Shown piece by piece: positions 1-10,565 of a DNA stretch of 64,000 nt. The position numbers and the translations under genes were made by a program. Numbering within the stretch: the stretch's first letter is position 1; each line of letters opens with the position of its first letter. This DNA is from Stomoxys calcitrans (lineage: Eukaryota > Arthropoda > Insecta > Diptera > Muscidae): contig NC_081553.1 in the NCBI RefSeq assembly GCF_963082655.1, positions 61,618,311 through 61,682,310 of the forward strand. The letters run 5' to 3'. The notes beneath the pieces were generated by a model. It searched no databases. It worked only from the letters and a program-made list of their open reading frames with translations, and had not been told where the DNA came from.

Positions 1-157
1 TACTGAGTACCTATGATGCTCGATATGACAAGACGAGTTATTGACGCTTTTAAATAACCGTGGCGATCGGTCCTTTTAACCGGAACGAGCTTGCTCACCT
101 ACGGGTGCTTGACGAGGATCGTCACCTCCACATGAAAATGTGGATACAACAACAACA
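1..157 (+). mobile_element. SINE-like retroposon, 3' part with CAA tail
   Basis: This is the 3' end of a dispersed retroposon entering from the left edge. It ends in an ACAACAACAAC tail after a conserved GATCGTCACCTCCACATG block. The same sequence recurs at 13325-13683. Its 5' part (ACTGAGT..., GACAAG.CGAGTTATTG) matches, in reverse, the 5' leader of the RTE element at 26340-26770, so it may be a non-autonomous element that borrowed an RTE leader. No coding capacity is seen. Bases 158-230 hold nothing I recognise. Confidence 0.5.
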
Positions 158-230
158 GCGAAAAGCTCCATTAGGACTATTGTGACTAGAGCACAAGGAC
201 GGTTTTTATAAACCTTTTTGGGTCTCTTGG

Positions 231-1237
231 CTAATTGTGAAATTTTTAGATCATTTGGAAAGGGGGCGTCTAAAGTTTGTTGGATACGAGGATGACGCTT
301 TCATCGTGGTGTGTGCCCGTTCAGAGAACATACAGTATGCTACCAAGATAAAGTTGGTGCTATTCACCAATATGAAGTAATTTGGTGTGTTCAGGGGACC
401 TCTCCTAGATGGGATGGATCTATCGCTCTCACTACTGATAGAGCTTCAAACTAGCAATTGGAATGTCACGACTTTGAAAATAAAGATTGGAGGGAACTTC
501 TTCAGCCCGCCTGGCCCGCATTATTGTCATGCATGTTGGCTCTTTATCTTCTTCATTGCAATATCTGACATTGAACTGCCGTAAATTTGGTCTTTGTTCT
601 TCAGCGCTTTTTGAATCTATTTCGGGGGTGACGCAGTAAACCTAAGTTCCCTGAGTGAAGTTGGTTGACGTGTACCATTGTTAGACGCGTACCATTATAT
701 AACTTAAGTTTATTACGCCTTGATCCAAACCCTAATTGTGATCCTAATTGTGAAATTTTTAGATCATTTGGAAAGGGGGCGTCTAAAGTTTGTTGGATAC
801 GAGGATGACGCTTTCATCGTGGTGTGTGCCCGTTCAGAGAACATACAGTATGCTACCAAGATAAAGTTGGTGCTATTCACCAATATGAAGTAATTTGGTG
901 TGTTCAAGGGACCTCTCCTAGATGGGATGGATCTATCGCTCTCACTACTGATAGAGCTTCAAACTAGCAATTGGAATGTCACGACTTTGAAAATAAAGAT
1001 TGGAGGGAACTTCTTCAGCCCGCCTGGCCCGCATTATTGTCATGCATGTTGGCTCTTTATCTTCTTCATTGCAATATCTGACATTGAACTGCCGTAAATT
1101 TGGTCTTTGTTCTTCAGCGCTTTTTGAATCTATTTCGGGGGTGACGCAGTAAACCTAAGTTCCCTGAGTGAAGTTGGTTGACGTGTACCATTGTTAGACG
1201 CGTACCATTATATAACTTAAGTTTATTACGCCTTGAA
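231..1237 (+). repeat. Tandem duplication (offset 513 bp) of a LINE reverse-transcriptase fragment
   Basis: Two head-to-tail copies start at 231 and 744. By eye they differ at a single base (gene-strand G versus A near 403/916) until copy 2 diverges after about 1237. Each carries a short stretch translating as VGYEDDAFIVVCARSE, which resembles the YADD catalytic block of R1/Jockey-type non-LTR reverse transcriptases with E in place of A. A stop follows within about 20 codons. The 65-residue open frames at 387-584 and 900-1097 are the same out-of-context frame in each copy and are not believed to be genes. The duplication is recent or is an assembly duplicate. Confidence 0.6.
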
Positions 1238-1332
1238 CCAAACCCAAACCCTGATTTCCCGTAATTATTATTTTTTTTTTAAATATTTTATTCAAAACCC
1301 ACCCGGGTGGGATCCAAATTTTCTGCAAATTA

Positions 1333-1567
1333 TTGGGTTGTCCAAAAAGTAATTGCGGATTTTTCATATAGTCGGCGTTGACAAATTTTTTCACAGCTTG
1401 TGACTCTGTAATTGAATTCTTTCTTCTGTCAGTTATCAGCTGTTACATTTAGCTTGCTTTAGAAAAAAGTGTAAAAAAAGTATATTTGATTAAAGTTCAT
1501 TCTAAGTTTTATTAAAAATGCATTTACTTTCTTTTAAAAATCCGCAATTACTTTTTGGGCAACCCAA
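1333..1567. mobile_element. 235-bp mariner-type MITE
   Basis: The element has terminal inverted repeats, TTGGGTTGTCCAAAAAGTAA on the left matched by TTACTTTTTGGGCAACCCAA on the right, and is flanked by the TA dinucleotide (1331-1332 and 1568-1569) that Tc1/mariner elements duplicate. It has no coding capacity. A near-identical sibling lies at 54557-54789, and the same termini bound the mariner with a transposase remnant at 29137-29774, its likely parent family. Confidence 0.85.
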
Positions 1568-2191
1568 TAGTTTGTGCCCCACCATAAAAAGGAATAATAT
1601 TTTATTAAAAAAATGAACATAACTTGCGTTATGATCCATAAAATAAAAAATCCTATAATATATGCAGATAATTTGTACTTGTGGGAAGAAGAATGTGTTC
1701 CCCTATGGCCAAGTACGTGCCTTGGCCCAACTCATGCAGAAACTGTCTTAATGAAGAAGTTGGTTGATTGGGGAATTTTGCTTTCACTTAAAAAAAACCT
1801 ACTGGAGGGAGATGTGGTTGGAGGGGATGTTGTTTTTTGCTGTCTTCTTCCATTTTTCTTTTCACAAGTATGAAATTTTGGGATATATATGACATTTTCT
1901 TCCAAATTATATAGTTGACCCACCCGGACCACGACGTATATTAAAACCTTTGAACCTGCGAACTGTAACGATAGTAATTTTAGCAAACTAGGATGTTATC
2001 TCAAAATGTTTTCCCATCATCGTGGAGGACGTCAGGGAAGTTTGAAAGAATTTGTAAAAAAAAATGTTTAAATACATTTTTCTTGCAATTACGATTTAAA
2101 CTTAATATACTCTCTCTCCCTCTTTTGTTTAATAAATTTATCTTTTAATTATGGTTTTAACAAAATGTTCTCTCTCTCTCTCTAATTTCAG
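1568..2191. other. Unannotated, presumed first-intron end of gene A
   Basis: No gene or recognisable transposon was found here. The stretch is AT-rich with CT-rich runs at about 2110-2120 and 2171-2182. The latter serves as the polypyrimidine tract before the acceptor AG at 2190-2191. The 86-residue frame at 1613-1873 has no family resemblance and no supporting splice signals. Confidence 0.5.
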
Positions 2192-2247
2192 TATGGTTTA
2201 TATGGCTGTTTCATGGGTTGCTTTATCTACATATTTCTGGGTTCAAG
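2192..2247 (+). CDS. Gene A, first visible exon
   Basis: The exon is bounded by acceptor TTTCAG (AG 2190-2191) and donor GTAAGA at 2248. It begins in phase 0 with TAT and encodes the first 18 codons of the SulP signature plus two bases of a Ser codon completed by the next exon. In genes B and C this segment is fused to the following exon. Confidence 0.88.
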
Positions 2248-5200
2248 GTAAGAACTACCCTATTACTTTACCCTGTATATACACATACTACAACTTAATC
2301 TGTCTTAATTTACAGTAAAGATGTTCCTGTTGGTCCCACCGCCATCTCTGCTCTATTGACATTCCAAACTGCCCATGGTGTTTGGCAAAAAGCTGTACTG
2401 CTAACCTTTCTCACCGGAGTTATAGAAATATGCATGGGCGTATTTCGTTTGGGCTTTCTCATTGACTTTGTCTCAGGGCCAGTGAGTGCGGGCTTCACCA
2501 GCGCTGGTTCTCTGATCATTTTTACCTCGCAACTCAAGGATTTATTGGGTGTCAATACCAAGGGTGATACTTTTGTGGATATGTGGATTTCAGTCTTTAG
2601 CGATTTACACAACATTAGTTGGAATGATGCCGGTTTGGGTGTGGCCTGCATAGTAGTGCTGCTAAGTATGCGTGCCATGGCCAGCATGAGTTTTGGACCC
2701 AAGGAGGGCAAAGAGAAGACTTTCTGTCAGAAATTTTGGTCTGGCCTATTTTGGGTTGTGGGCACTTCGAGAAATGCTGTTTTGATCATTACCACCTCAG
2801 CTATTGGCTATTATTTGTTGAGCTCCGATATTAATATTTTCCGTATGGTGGGCTATGTGCCAGAAGGTTTGCCCAAATTTAGTTTGCCACCTTTCTCCAT
2901 GACCACAGTGACCAATAGTACCTCGGGTGATATAATAGAGGAATATGAAAGTTTTGGCCAAATGGTCAGTAGCTTGTGCTCGGGGCTTATAGTGGTGCCT
3001 TTAATTGCTTTGCTGGAGAACATGGCTGTGGTGCAGGCTTTTGGTGAGTTTTATTATAACCTTATATAGAAAAGCCTGGTTAATGATTTTGTTTTTCATT
3101 TTCAGCCAATGGCAAACCTTGTGATGCTACCCAGGAATTAATTGCCGTTGGTGTCTGCAATGTGGCCAATTCGTTTGCCCAAGGCTTCCGAGGCAATGGT
3201 GGCATTGCTCGTGGCGCTGTCTTGAATTCCAGTGGTGTTCGCACTCAAATGTCCAATATCTATACTGGTCTCATTGTTATTGTGGCTCTGTTGTATCTGA
3301 CTCCTGCCTTCTATTACATTCCCAAGGCAGCTTTGGCGGCTGTGATTATGGCAGCTGTTATCTTTATGATCCAATATCGTGTGGTCAAACCAATGTGGAG
3401 AAGCAAAAGTAAGTTCTAAAGATTTTACTAAGGAAACTATGAAAAATATTTTAAAAAAATGCAGACAAAAGAACAGGCACGCGGTAGGATAGATAAAACG
3501 TTAACACTTATCAGCTCAATAACATAGATACGTATGTTCTTTCTTTGTGGAGCTTGCGCAAACAAGTTGATGTATACGCCTCATGACTGTCTCAACTCTG
3601 ACCATAAACACCTTACCCGGCAACCCGTCTGCTCCTGCAGGCATATTATCATTTATAGTTTCTACCCATTCAACATTACGTATGTTTGGTTAATAGAATA
3701 CTCCAATACTGTTGTCAGAGATTTGTTTGGTGGCATCCTTGGCGCCACAACAGCCTGGTGGTATCAACAGAATAGAAAAATGTTATTTTCATAGACTGGG
3801 CACTTTCCCTCAACATGATTTTGTTCTAAAACTCTACTTAAAAATGAGCCTGTACTGAGCCCTTAAGTCTAAATTTGGATTCTTCTCATCAATTCCCTTT
3901 TAAAATTGCCTCTTTTAGTTTCTCTCCTTTGCTGCAAAATTGGGTTTTCCACCCTTTTTCTCCCGCTACCTTTTAATATCACTTTGTGTTGCTATTGACT
4001 GAAGGGTTGCCTGTATATCGCATTCATCGTTGTCCAACGCTTCACCATTATCCAGCAATACTATTCGTCTTCTAAAAGCACTTTGATCATTAACCACCCA
4101 CAAGCATGAAATCTCAGCACCCGAATTCGGTTTCTACTGTTTTGGGATGCAAATGGTTATGCTCTCCTGCCAGCAGCATTAAAAAAAGTACAAACACCTT
4201 GTATTTGAGCCCCACATTGCCAAGGTCAGTAAATAAGTCCCATTTGGGGGGTTTTTGGGGGATGGGGAGGACACCTGGATATTAATTTCGTGTTCTACTC
4301 CCAACTACTTTTATTTGAGCCATGGTCGGTAAATATATCATATTTAGGAGTATTTTGGAGTTGGGGCGGCACCCGAAACACTTGACTCCATATTCGATTA
4401 TCAGATTCGTTTTGTACTCTCAAATACCTTACATTTGAGTCCCATATTATTGCGATCGGTCTTTAAATATATTTGGTGGGTTTTGGGTTGGGGCGGCCCC
4501 CCTTGTTACCCTATCTGAAATTTGGATATCAAATTTTTGGTTTAAGGTTACTAAAAGAACGCACAAAAAATTTCGCTTAAATCGCAAAACATATCTCTGA
4601 GATCTGGCGTTTCTGAAAATTATGGTAAGGGGGAGAGTCCGCCCCCTTCAGATATCAAAAAATTTAGTACCCTATTTGCACCATGGGACCATTATACAAA
4701 ATCTGCGAAAATTTCAAGAAAATCGGTTTAGCCGTTTTTGATCCTATACAGAACAGACAAACAAACCAACCAACAAACAAACAAATTGATTTTTTATACT
4801 ATTTTTATACTAAATTCGTCATTCTGTTTGTAACACCTCGAAATATGCGTCTAAGACCCCATAAAGTATATATATTCTTGATCGTCGTGACATTTTACGT
4901 CGAATTGGCCATGTCCGTCCGCCTGTCTGTCGAAAGCACGCTAACTTTTGAAGGAGTAGAGCTAGCCGCTTGAAATTTTGCACAAATAATTCTTATTAGT
5001 GTATGTCGATTGAGATTGTAAATGGGGCAAATCGGTCCATGTTTTGATATAGCTGCCATATAACCCGATCTTGGGCCTTCATTTCTTGAGCTTTTAGAAG
5101 GCGCGATTCCTATCCGATTTGGCTATAATTTTGCACGTGGTGTTTTTGTGTCATTTCCAACATTTATGCGAAGTATGGTTCAAATCGGCCCATACCCTGA

Positions 5201-6182
5201 TATAGCTGCCATATAAACCGATCTTGGGATTTGACTTCTTGAGCCTCTAGAGGGCGCAATTCTCATCCGATTTGACTGAAATTTTGCACATAGTATTTGA
5301 TATCACTTGCAACAACTGTGCAAAGTATGGTTCAAATCGGTCCATAACCTGATATAGCTGTTATATAAACCGATCTTGGGTCCTGATTTCTTGAGCTTTT
5401 AGAAGGCGCAATTCCTGTAACTATAACTTGATATAGCTCCTCCGTCGTCCATATTCATTATTCTTTGTTTGCCTAAAAGGAGATACTGCGCAAAAAACTC
5501 AACAGATACGATCCATGGTGGAGGGTATATAAGATTCGGCCCGGCCGAACTTAGCACGCTCTTTCTTACTTGTTTTAATATTTTAATTGGTCACCTAATT
5601 ATGATTCCTTCTATTTTCAGAATCCGATTTAATTCCCGGTTTGGCCACTTTCATTGCCTGTTTGGTCTTACCTCTGCAATTGGGCATTCTGGTAGGCATT
5701 GGCATCAACATTGTCTTCATTTTGTATCATGCAGCTCGGCCCAAGCTACGTGTGGAGACTTTATGTGTAAGTACTCAACTTAAATACTCTTTTGGACTTA
5801 AAATAATAACTTATTTCAACTCATTTCCTTATAGACCTCCAACGACATCAAATACATCATGTTAACTCCTGATCGTTGTCTGATCTTCCCCTCGGTGGAA
5901 TTTGTACGCAATGTGATTACCAAACATGGTCGTAAAACTACTCTACCTGTAGTCATCGATTGTACGCATATCTATGGAGCTGATTATACTGCAGCCAAAG
6001 TTGTTTCGACCATGATCGATGATTTTGAAAATCGTCAACAGAAATTGTACTTTTACAATCTACAGCCTCGTGTGGCCGAAGTCTTTGAGGGCATTAACAA
6101 CAATTTGGAGGTGATTTACGATATGAATTCTTTGGAATTGATGTTATCTGGCAAAGAGGATCACACCACATCGAAACTGTGA
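2192..6182 (+). CDS. SLC26/SulP anion transporter, gene A (5' exon outside window)
   Basis: Five exons are visible: 2192-2247, 2316-3043, 3106-3408, 5621-5766 and 5835-6182 (stop TGA 6180-6182). They join in frame to 526 residues. The first visible residues, YGLYGCFMGCFIYIFLGSSK, form the SulP signature after the first helices, so an N-terminal exon of about 115 codons (compare B and C) lies left of the window. Exons 2-3 carry the hydrophobic transport core (e.g. FLIDFVSGPVSAGFTSA). Exons 4-5 carry the last helix and a STAS domain (TPDRCLIFPSVEFVRN, then LPVVIDCTHIYGADY). Known family members exchange sulfate, chloride, oxalate or bicarbonate at membranes; the substrate here is unknown. All visible exons are open, so the gene looks functional. 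It converges on gene B across the satellite array. It has one intron (2248-2315) that B and C lack. Confidence 0.93.
2316..3043 (+). CDS. Gene A, transport-core exon
   Basis: This 728-nt exon runs from acceptor TTTACAG to donor GTGAGT. It encodes most of the membrane core, including the FRLGFLIDFVSGPVSAGFTS segment shared with B and C and the LIALLENMAVVQAF segment before the splice. It ends one base into an Ala codon, the same position as in B and C. Confidence 0.92.
3106..3408 (+). CDS. Gene A, 303-nt core exon
   Basis: The exon lies between acceptor TTTTCAG and donor GTAAGT. It encodes NGKPCDATQELIAVGVCNVA and the following helices, ending at PMWRSK. Its length and both phases match the equivalent exons of genes B and C exactly. 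Confidence 0.92.
3480..4090 (-). mobile_element. Decayed RTE-type LINE fragments in gene A intron
   Basis: Two pieces match the better preserved copy at 23535-26770 on the same strand. Around 3545-3645 the sequence matches the start of the reverse transcriptase (GCAAACAAGTTGATGTATACG ... GGCAACCCGTCTGCTCCTGC). Around 3950-4080 it matches the linker after the endonuclease (TTGACTGAAGGGTTGCCTGT). Sequence between them is missing or unrecognisable. No open frame survives. Confidence 0.5.
4195..4790 (-). mobile_element. Helitron-like minisatellite element, reversed fragment
   Basis: Units with 'TTTGAGCC..CAT.GCCA.GGTC.GTAAAT' text repeat about every 120-130 bp. The end reads CAGACAAACAAACCAACCAA. 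This is the reverse complement of the head of the element at 50791-52836, which has (GTTT)n followed by ACGGCTGAACCGATTTTCTT. No genes are present. Confidence 0.5.
4800..5575 (-). repeat. Dispersed repeat family 1 ('GCTGCCATATAAACCGATC'), near-complete copy
   Basis: This is one of at least seven copies in the window. One end has CATGTCCGTCCGCCTGTCTG and a GAAAGCACGCTAACTTT block. The middle has roughly 150-bp tandem units containing GATATAGCTGCCATATAAAC and GAGGGCGCAATTC. The other end has GGTGGAGGGTATATAAGATT, then the hairpin TTCGGCCCGGCCGAA at 5535-5549, then AGCACGCTCTTTCTTACTTG. No coding capacity was seen. The transposon class is not established. Confidence 0.75.
5621..5766 (+). CDS. 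Gene A, 146-nt exon (last helix to STAS)
   Basis: The exon is bounded by CTATTTTCAG and GTAAGTACT. It encodes SDLIPGLATFIACLVLPLQL and the helix leading to HAARPKLRVETLC, where the STAS domain starts. Length and phase match the exons at 11004-11149 and 27536-27681. Confidence 0.92.
5835..6182 (+). CDS. Gene A, terminal STAS exon
   Basis: The exon starts after CCTTATAG in phase 0 and ends at TGA 6180-6182. It encodes 115 residues: the STAS fold, with the LPVVIDCTHIYGADYTAAKV strand-turn-helix block, and a short tail ending HTTSKL. Its tail is shorter than that of gene C. Confidence 0.93.
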   Translation, partial: TSNDIKYIMLTPDRCLIFPSVEFVRNVITKHGRKTTLPVVIDCTHIYGADYTAAKVVSTMIDDFENRQQKLYFYNLQPRVAEVFEGINNNLEVIYDMNSLELMLSGKEDHTTSKL

Positions 6183-6871
6183 AAACCAATGATAGCTTAA
6201 AATAGGAGACAAATTTTAGACACAAATTACATTTAAGGTCAGCAACTAGAAACATATGAAACTTAAGGAAATTAACATTTTTGCAGTGCCAATAATTTAG
6301 TACTTAATTTTGCTCACAATTGTATAACTAATTTCCTATGAAATATATCCCCGTTGTAGTTATAGGTACTTATACTTCTAAGTAGTTGTGTAGTTTCTCT
6401 TGTTTTGTAAATATTATTGTTTACTTTCTGTTTATCCTTAGATTTTGGTTAATCGAACCGAAACCGAACTTTGTACTCGTTGTTAATTTTAACATTAAAA
6501 TTTAGTTCACTTACCTCCCATGTGTGAATCTGTGAACACACACATGGCTTATGTACTTGCTTAAGGCTTCGTGAAAGATTATTAACTATGTACTTTGTGT
6601 GCTTCTCAGATTTACGCAGAAAAAAAAAGTATTATTTTATTGTATAGTTTTATATACATTACGAAAACTTTATACTTAATGAACTTAAAACTAAGTAGAC
6701 GATTAGTATAACAAGAATTTAATCTCTTAGTATATTTTTTAACATTTCCTATGTAGAAATACTAGTAGTAGTAGAAGTAATGACAATATCTTGCCGTAGA
6801 AACGTATAAAGAGATTTGTAAGTAATAAAAAAAAAAATCTTAAAAACAGTAAAAAGAAGCACTTCCTTTTT
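6183..6871 (+). other. Gene A 3' UTR and downstream flank
   Basis: The sequence is AT-rich and non-coding after the gene A stop. The first polyadenylation-like hexamer I find is ATTAAA at 6494-6499, about 310 nt after the stop. An AATAAA lies near 6823. Neither is proven. No other feature was recognised. Confidence 0.4.
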
Positions 6872-9800
6872 TGAAAATGTTGCCAAAATTGTATCTCTAT
6901 AGAAAATCTTGTTTATTTCTATAGAAAATTTTGTCAAAAAAATTTTTTTTATAGAAAGTTAGATCAAATTTTAATTTCTATAGAAAATTTGGTCTAAATT
7001 TTATTTCTATAGAAAACTTTGTCAAACATTTTTATTTCTATAGAAAATTTTGTTTCTACAGAAATTTTTGTCAAAATTTTATTTCTATAGAAAATTTTGT
7101 CAAAATTTTATTTCTATAGAAAATTTTGTCAAAATTTTATTTCTATAGAAAATTTTGTCAAAATTTTATTTCTATAGAAAATTTTGTCAAAATTTTATTT
7201 CTATAGAAAATTTTGTCAAAATTTTATTTCTATAGAAAATTTTGTCAAAATTTTATATCTATAGAAAATTTTGTCAAAATTTTATTTCTATAGAAAATTT
7301 TGTCAAAATTTTATTTCTATAGAAAATTTTGTCAAAATTTTATTTCTATAGAAAATTTTGTCAAAATTTTATTTCTATAGAAAATTTTGTCAAAATTTTA
7401 TTTCTATAGAAAATTTTGTCAAAATTTTATTTCTATAGAAAATTTTGTCAAAATTTTATTTCTATAGAAAATTTTGTCAAAATTTTATTTCTATAGAAAA
7501 TTTTGTCAAAATTTTATTTCTATAGAAAATTTTGTCAAAATTTTATTTCTATAGAAAATTTTGTCAAAATTTTATTTCTATAGAAAATTTTGTCAAAATT
7601 TTATTTCTATAGAAAATTTTGTCAAAATTTTATTTCTATAGAAAATTTTGTCAAAATTTTATTTCTATAGAAAATTTTGTCAAAATTTTATTTCTATAGA
7701 AAATTTTGTCAAAATTTTATTTCTATAGAAAATTTTGTCAAAATTTTATTTCTATAGAAAATTTTGTCAAAATTTTATTTCTATAGAAAATTTTGTCAAA
7801 ATTTTATTTCTATAGAAAATTTTGTCAAAATTTTATTTCTATAGAAAATTTTGTCAAAATTTTATTTCTATAGAAAATTTTGTCAAAATTTTATTTCTAT
7901 AGAATATTTTGTCAAAATTTTATTTCTATAGAAAATTTTGTCAAAATTTTATTTCTATAGAAAATTTTGTCAAAATTTTATTTCTATAGAAAATTTTGTC
8001 AAAATTTTATTTCTATAGAAAATTTTGTCAAAATTTTATTTCTATAGAAAATTTTGTCAAAATTTTATTTCTATAGAAAATTTTGTCAAAATTTTATTTC
8101 TATAGAAAATTTTGTCAAAATTTTATTTCTATAGAAAATTTTGTCAAAATTTTATTTCTATAGAAAATTTTGTCAAAATTTTATTTCTATAGAAAATTTT
8201 GTCAAAATTTTATTTCTATAGAAAATTTTGTCAAAATTTTATTTCTATAGAAAATTTTGTCAAAATTTTATTTCTATAGAAAATTTTGTCAAAATTTTAT
8301 TTCTATAGAAAATTTTGTCAAAATTTTATTTCTATAGAAAATTTTGTCAAAATTTTATTTCTATAGAAAATTTTGTCAAAATTTTATTTCTATAGAAAAT
8401 TTTGTCAAAATTTTATTTCTATAGAAAATTTTGTCAAAATTTTATTTCTATAGAAAATTTTGTCAAAATTTTATTTCTATAGAAAATTTTGTCAAAATTT
8501 TATTTCTATAGAAAATTTTGTCAAAATTTTATTTCTATAGAAAATTTTGTCAAAATTTTATTTCTATAGAAAATTTTGTCAAAATTTTATTTCTATAGAA
8601 AATTTTGTCAAAATTTTATTTCTATAGAAAATTTTGTCAAAATTTTATTTCTATAGAAAATTTTGTCAAAATTTTATTTCTATAGAAAATTTTGTCAAAA
8701 TTTTATTTCTATAGAAAATTTTGTCAAAATTTTATTTCTATAGAAAATTTTGTCAAAATTTTATTTCTATAGAAAATTTTGTCAAAATTTTATTTCTATA
8801 GAAAATTTTGTCAAAATTTTATTTCTATAGAAAATTTTGTCAAAATTTTATTTCTATAGAAAATTTTGTCAAAATTTTATTTCTATAGAAAATTTTGTCA
8901 AAATTTTATTTCTATAGAAAATTTTGTCAAAATTTTATTTCTATAGAAAATTTTGTCAAAATTTTATTTCTATAGAATATTTTGTCAAAATTTTATTTCT
9001 ATAGAAAATTTTGTCAAAATTTTATTTCTATAGAAAATTTTGTCAAAATTTTATTTCTATAGAAAATTTTGTCAAAATTTTATTTCTATAGAAAATTTTG
9101 TCAAAATTTTATTTCTATAGAAAATTTTGTCAAAATTTTATATCTATAGAAAATTTTGTCAAAATTTTATTTCTATAGAAAATTTTGTCAAAATTTTATT
9201 TCTATAGAAAATTTTGTCAAAATTTTATTTCTATAGAAAATTTTGTCAAAATTTTATTTCTATAGAAAATTTTGTCAAAATTTTATTTCTATAGAAAATT
9301 TTGTCAAAATTTTATTTCTATAGAAAATTTTGTCAAAATTTTATTTCTATAGAAAATTTTGTCAAAATTTTATTTCTATAGAAAATTTTGTCAAAATTTT
9401 ATTTCTATAGAAAATTTTGTCAAAATTTTATTTCTATAGAAAATTTTGTCAAAATTTTATTTCTATAGAAAATTTTGTCAAAATTTTATTTCTATAGAAA
9501 ATTTTGTCAAAATTTTATTTCTATAGAAAATTTTGTCAAAATTTTATTTCTATAGAAAATTTTGTCAAAATTTTATTTCTATAGAAAATTTTGTCAAAAT
9601 TTTATTTCTATAGAAAATTTTGTCAAAATTTTATTTCTATAGAAAATTTTGTCAAAATTTTATTTCTATAGAAAATTTTGTCAAAATTTTATTTCTATAG
9701 AAAATTTTGTCAAAATTTTATTTCTATAGAAAATTTTGTCAAAATTTTATTTCTATAGAAAATTTTGTCAAAATTTTATTTCTATAGAAAATTTTGTCAA

Positions 9801-10346
9801 AATTTTATTTCTATAGAAAATTTTGTCAAAATTTTATTTCTATAGAAAATTTTGTCAAAATTTTATTTCTATAGAAAATTTTGTCAAAATTTTATTTCTA
9901 TAGAAAATTTTGTCAAAATTTTATTTCTATAGAAAATTTTGTCAAAATTTTATTTCTATAGAAAATTTTGTCAAAATTTTATTTCTATAGAAAATTTTGT
10001 CAAAATTTTATTTCTATAGAAAATTTTGTCAAAATTTTATTTCTATAGAAAATTTTGTCAAAATTTTATTTCTATAGAAAATTTTGTCAAAATTTTATTT
10101 CTATAGAAAATTTTGTCAAAATTTTATTTCTATAGAAAATTTTGTCAAAATTTTATTTCTATAGAAAATTTTGTCAAAATTTTATTTCTATAGAAAATTT
10201 TGTCAAAATTTTATTTCTATAGAAAATTTTGTCAAAATTTTATTTTATAGAAAATTTTGTTAAAGTTTTATTTCTATAGAAAATTTTGTCAAAATTTTAT
10301 TTCTGTAGAAACTTGCCAAATTTGATTTCCATAGAATATTTTGTGG
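6872..10346. repeat. 29-bp satellite/minisatellite array, about 119 units
   Basis: The unit is (CTATAGAAAATTTTGTCAAA + ATTTTATTT), 29 bp. CTATAG recurs at 7085 and at 10217, exactly 108 periods apart, so the core has no net indel over 3.1 kb. By eye only four core monomers differ: a T-to-A change (TTTATATCTATAG) near 7257 and 9142, and GAATATTTT near 7902 and 8975. Monomers at both edges (6872-7070 and 10240-10346) are divergent, as expected from unequal exchange. The unit contains the perfect palindrome TTTCTATAGAAA and an almost perfect one around AAAATTTTG-T-CAAAATTTT. The array lies between the converging 3' ends of genes A and B. There are no spacers, so it is not a CRISPR array. Confidence 0.98.
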
Positions 10347-10565
10347 AAATATTCTAACGGTTATGATAAATCTACTAAAGTAATTGAAACTAAATATTAT
10401 TATTTATTTATTCTTGTTTGTAGTTTTGACCTTTATTTCCACATTTGCTGTGGCTTTTCTGCTTTGTAACCGTTTTTATTTACTCATTTAAAGCTTTTTT
10501 GTGGTATTAATGATATAACTTATTCTATAGCATACTTTCAGGCATCATGAAAATAAATCACTAAT
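10347..10565 (-). other. Gene B 3' UTR / downstream flank
   Basis: This is the sequence downstream of gene B's stop, read on the minus strand. Minus-strand AATAAA hexamers occur at 10475-10480, 10432-10437, 10407-10412 and 10403-10408. The first is about 86 nt after the stop and is the likeliest poly(A) signal. Transcription of B would stop before the satellite if this site is used. Confidence 0.45.

Noticed and set aside
387..1097. Two 65-residue open frames as a duplicated gene
   Set aside because: They are the same frame in a duplicated decayed LINE piece, without family resemblance or splice context.
5535..5549. GC hairpin as a bacterial-type terminator
   Set aside because: It recurs at the ends of copies of a dispersed eukaryotic repeat; no bacterial gene is present.
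7255..9145. Higher-order repeat in the satellite from paired variant units
   Set aside because: The two variant types recur at different distances (65 and 37 units) and in a different order, so no single larger period explains them.
6872..10346. CRISPR-like regular repeat
   Set aside because: Units are contiguous with no spacers, and the window is insect nuclear DNA. It is a tandem satellite.
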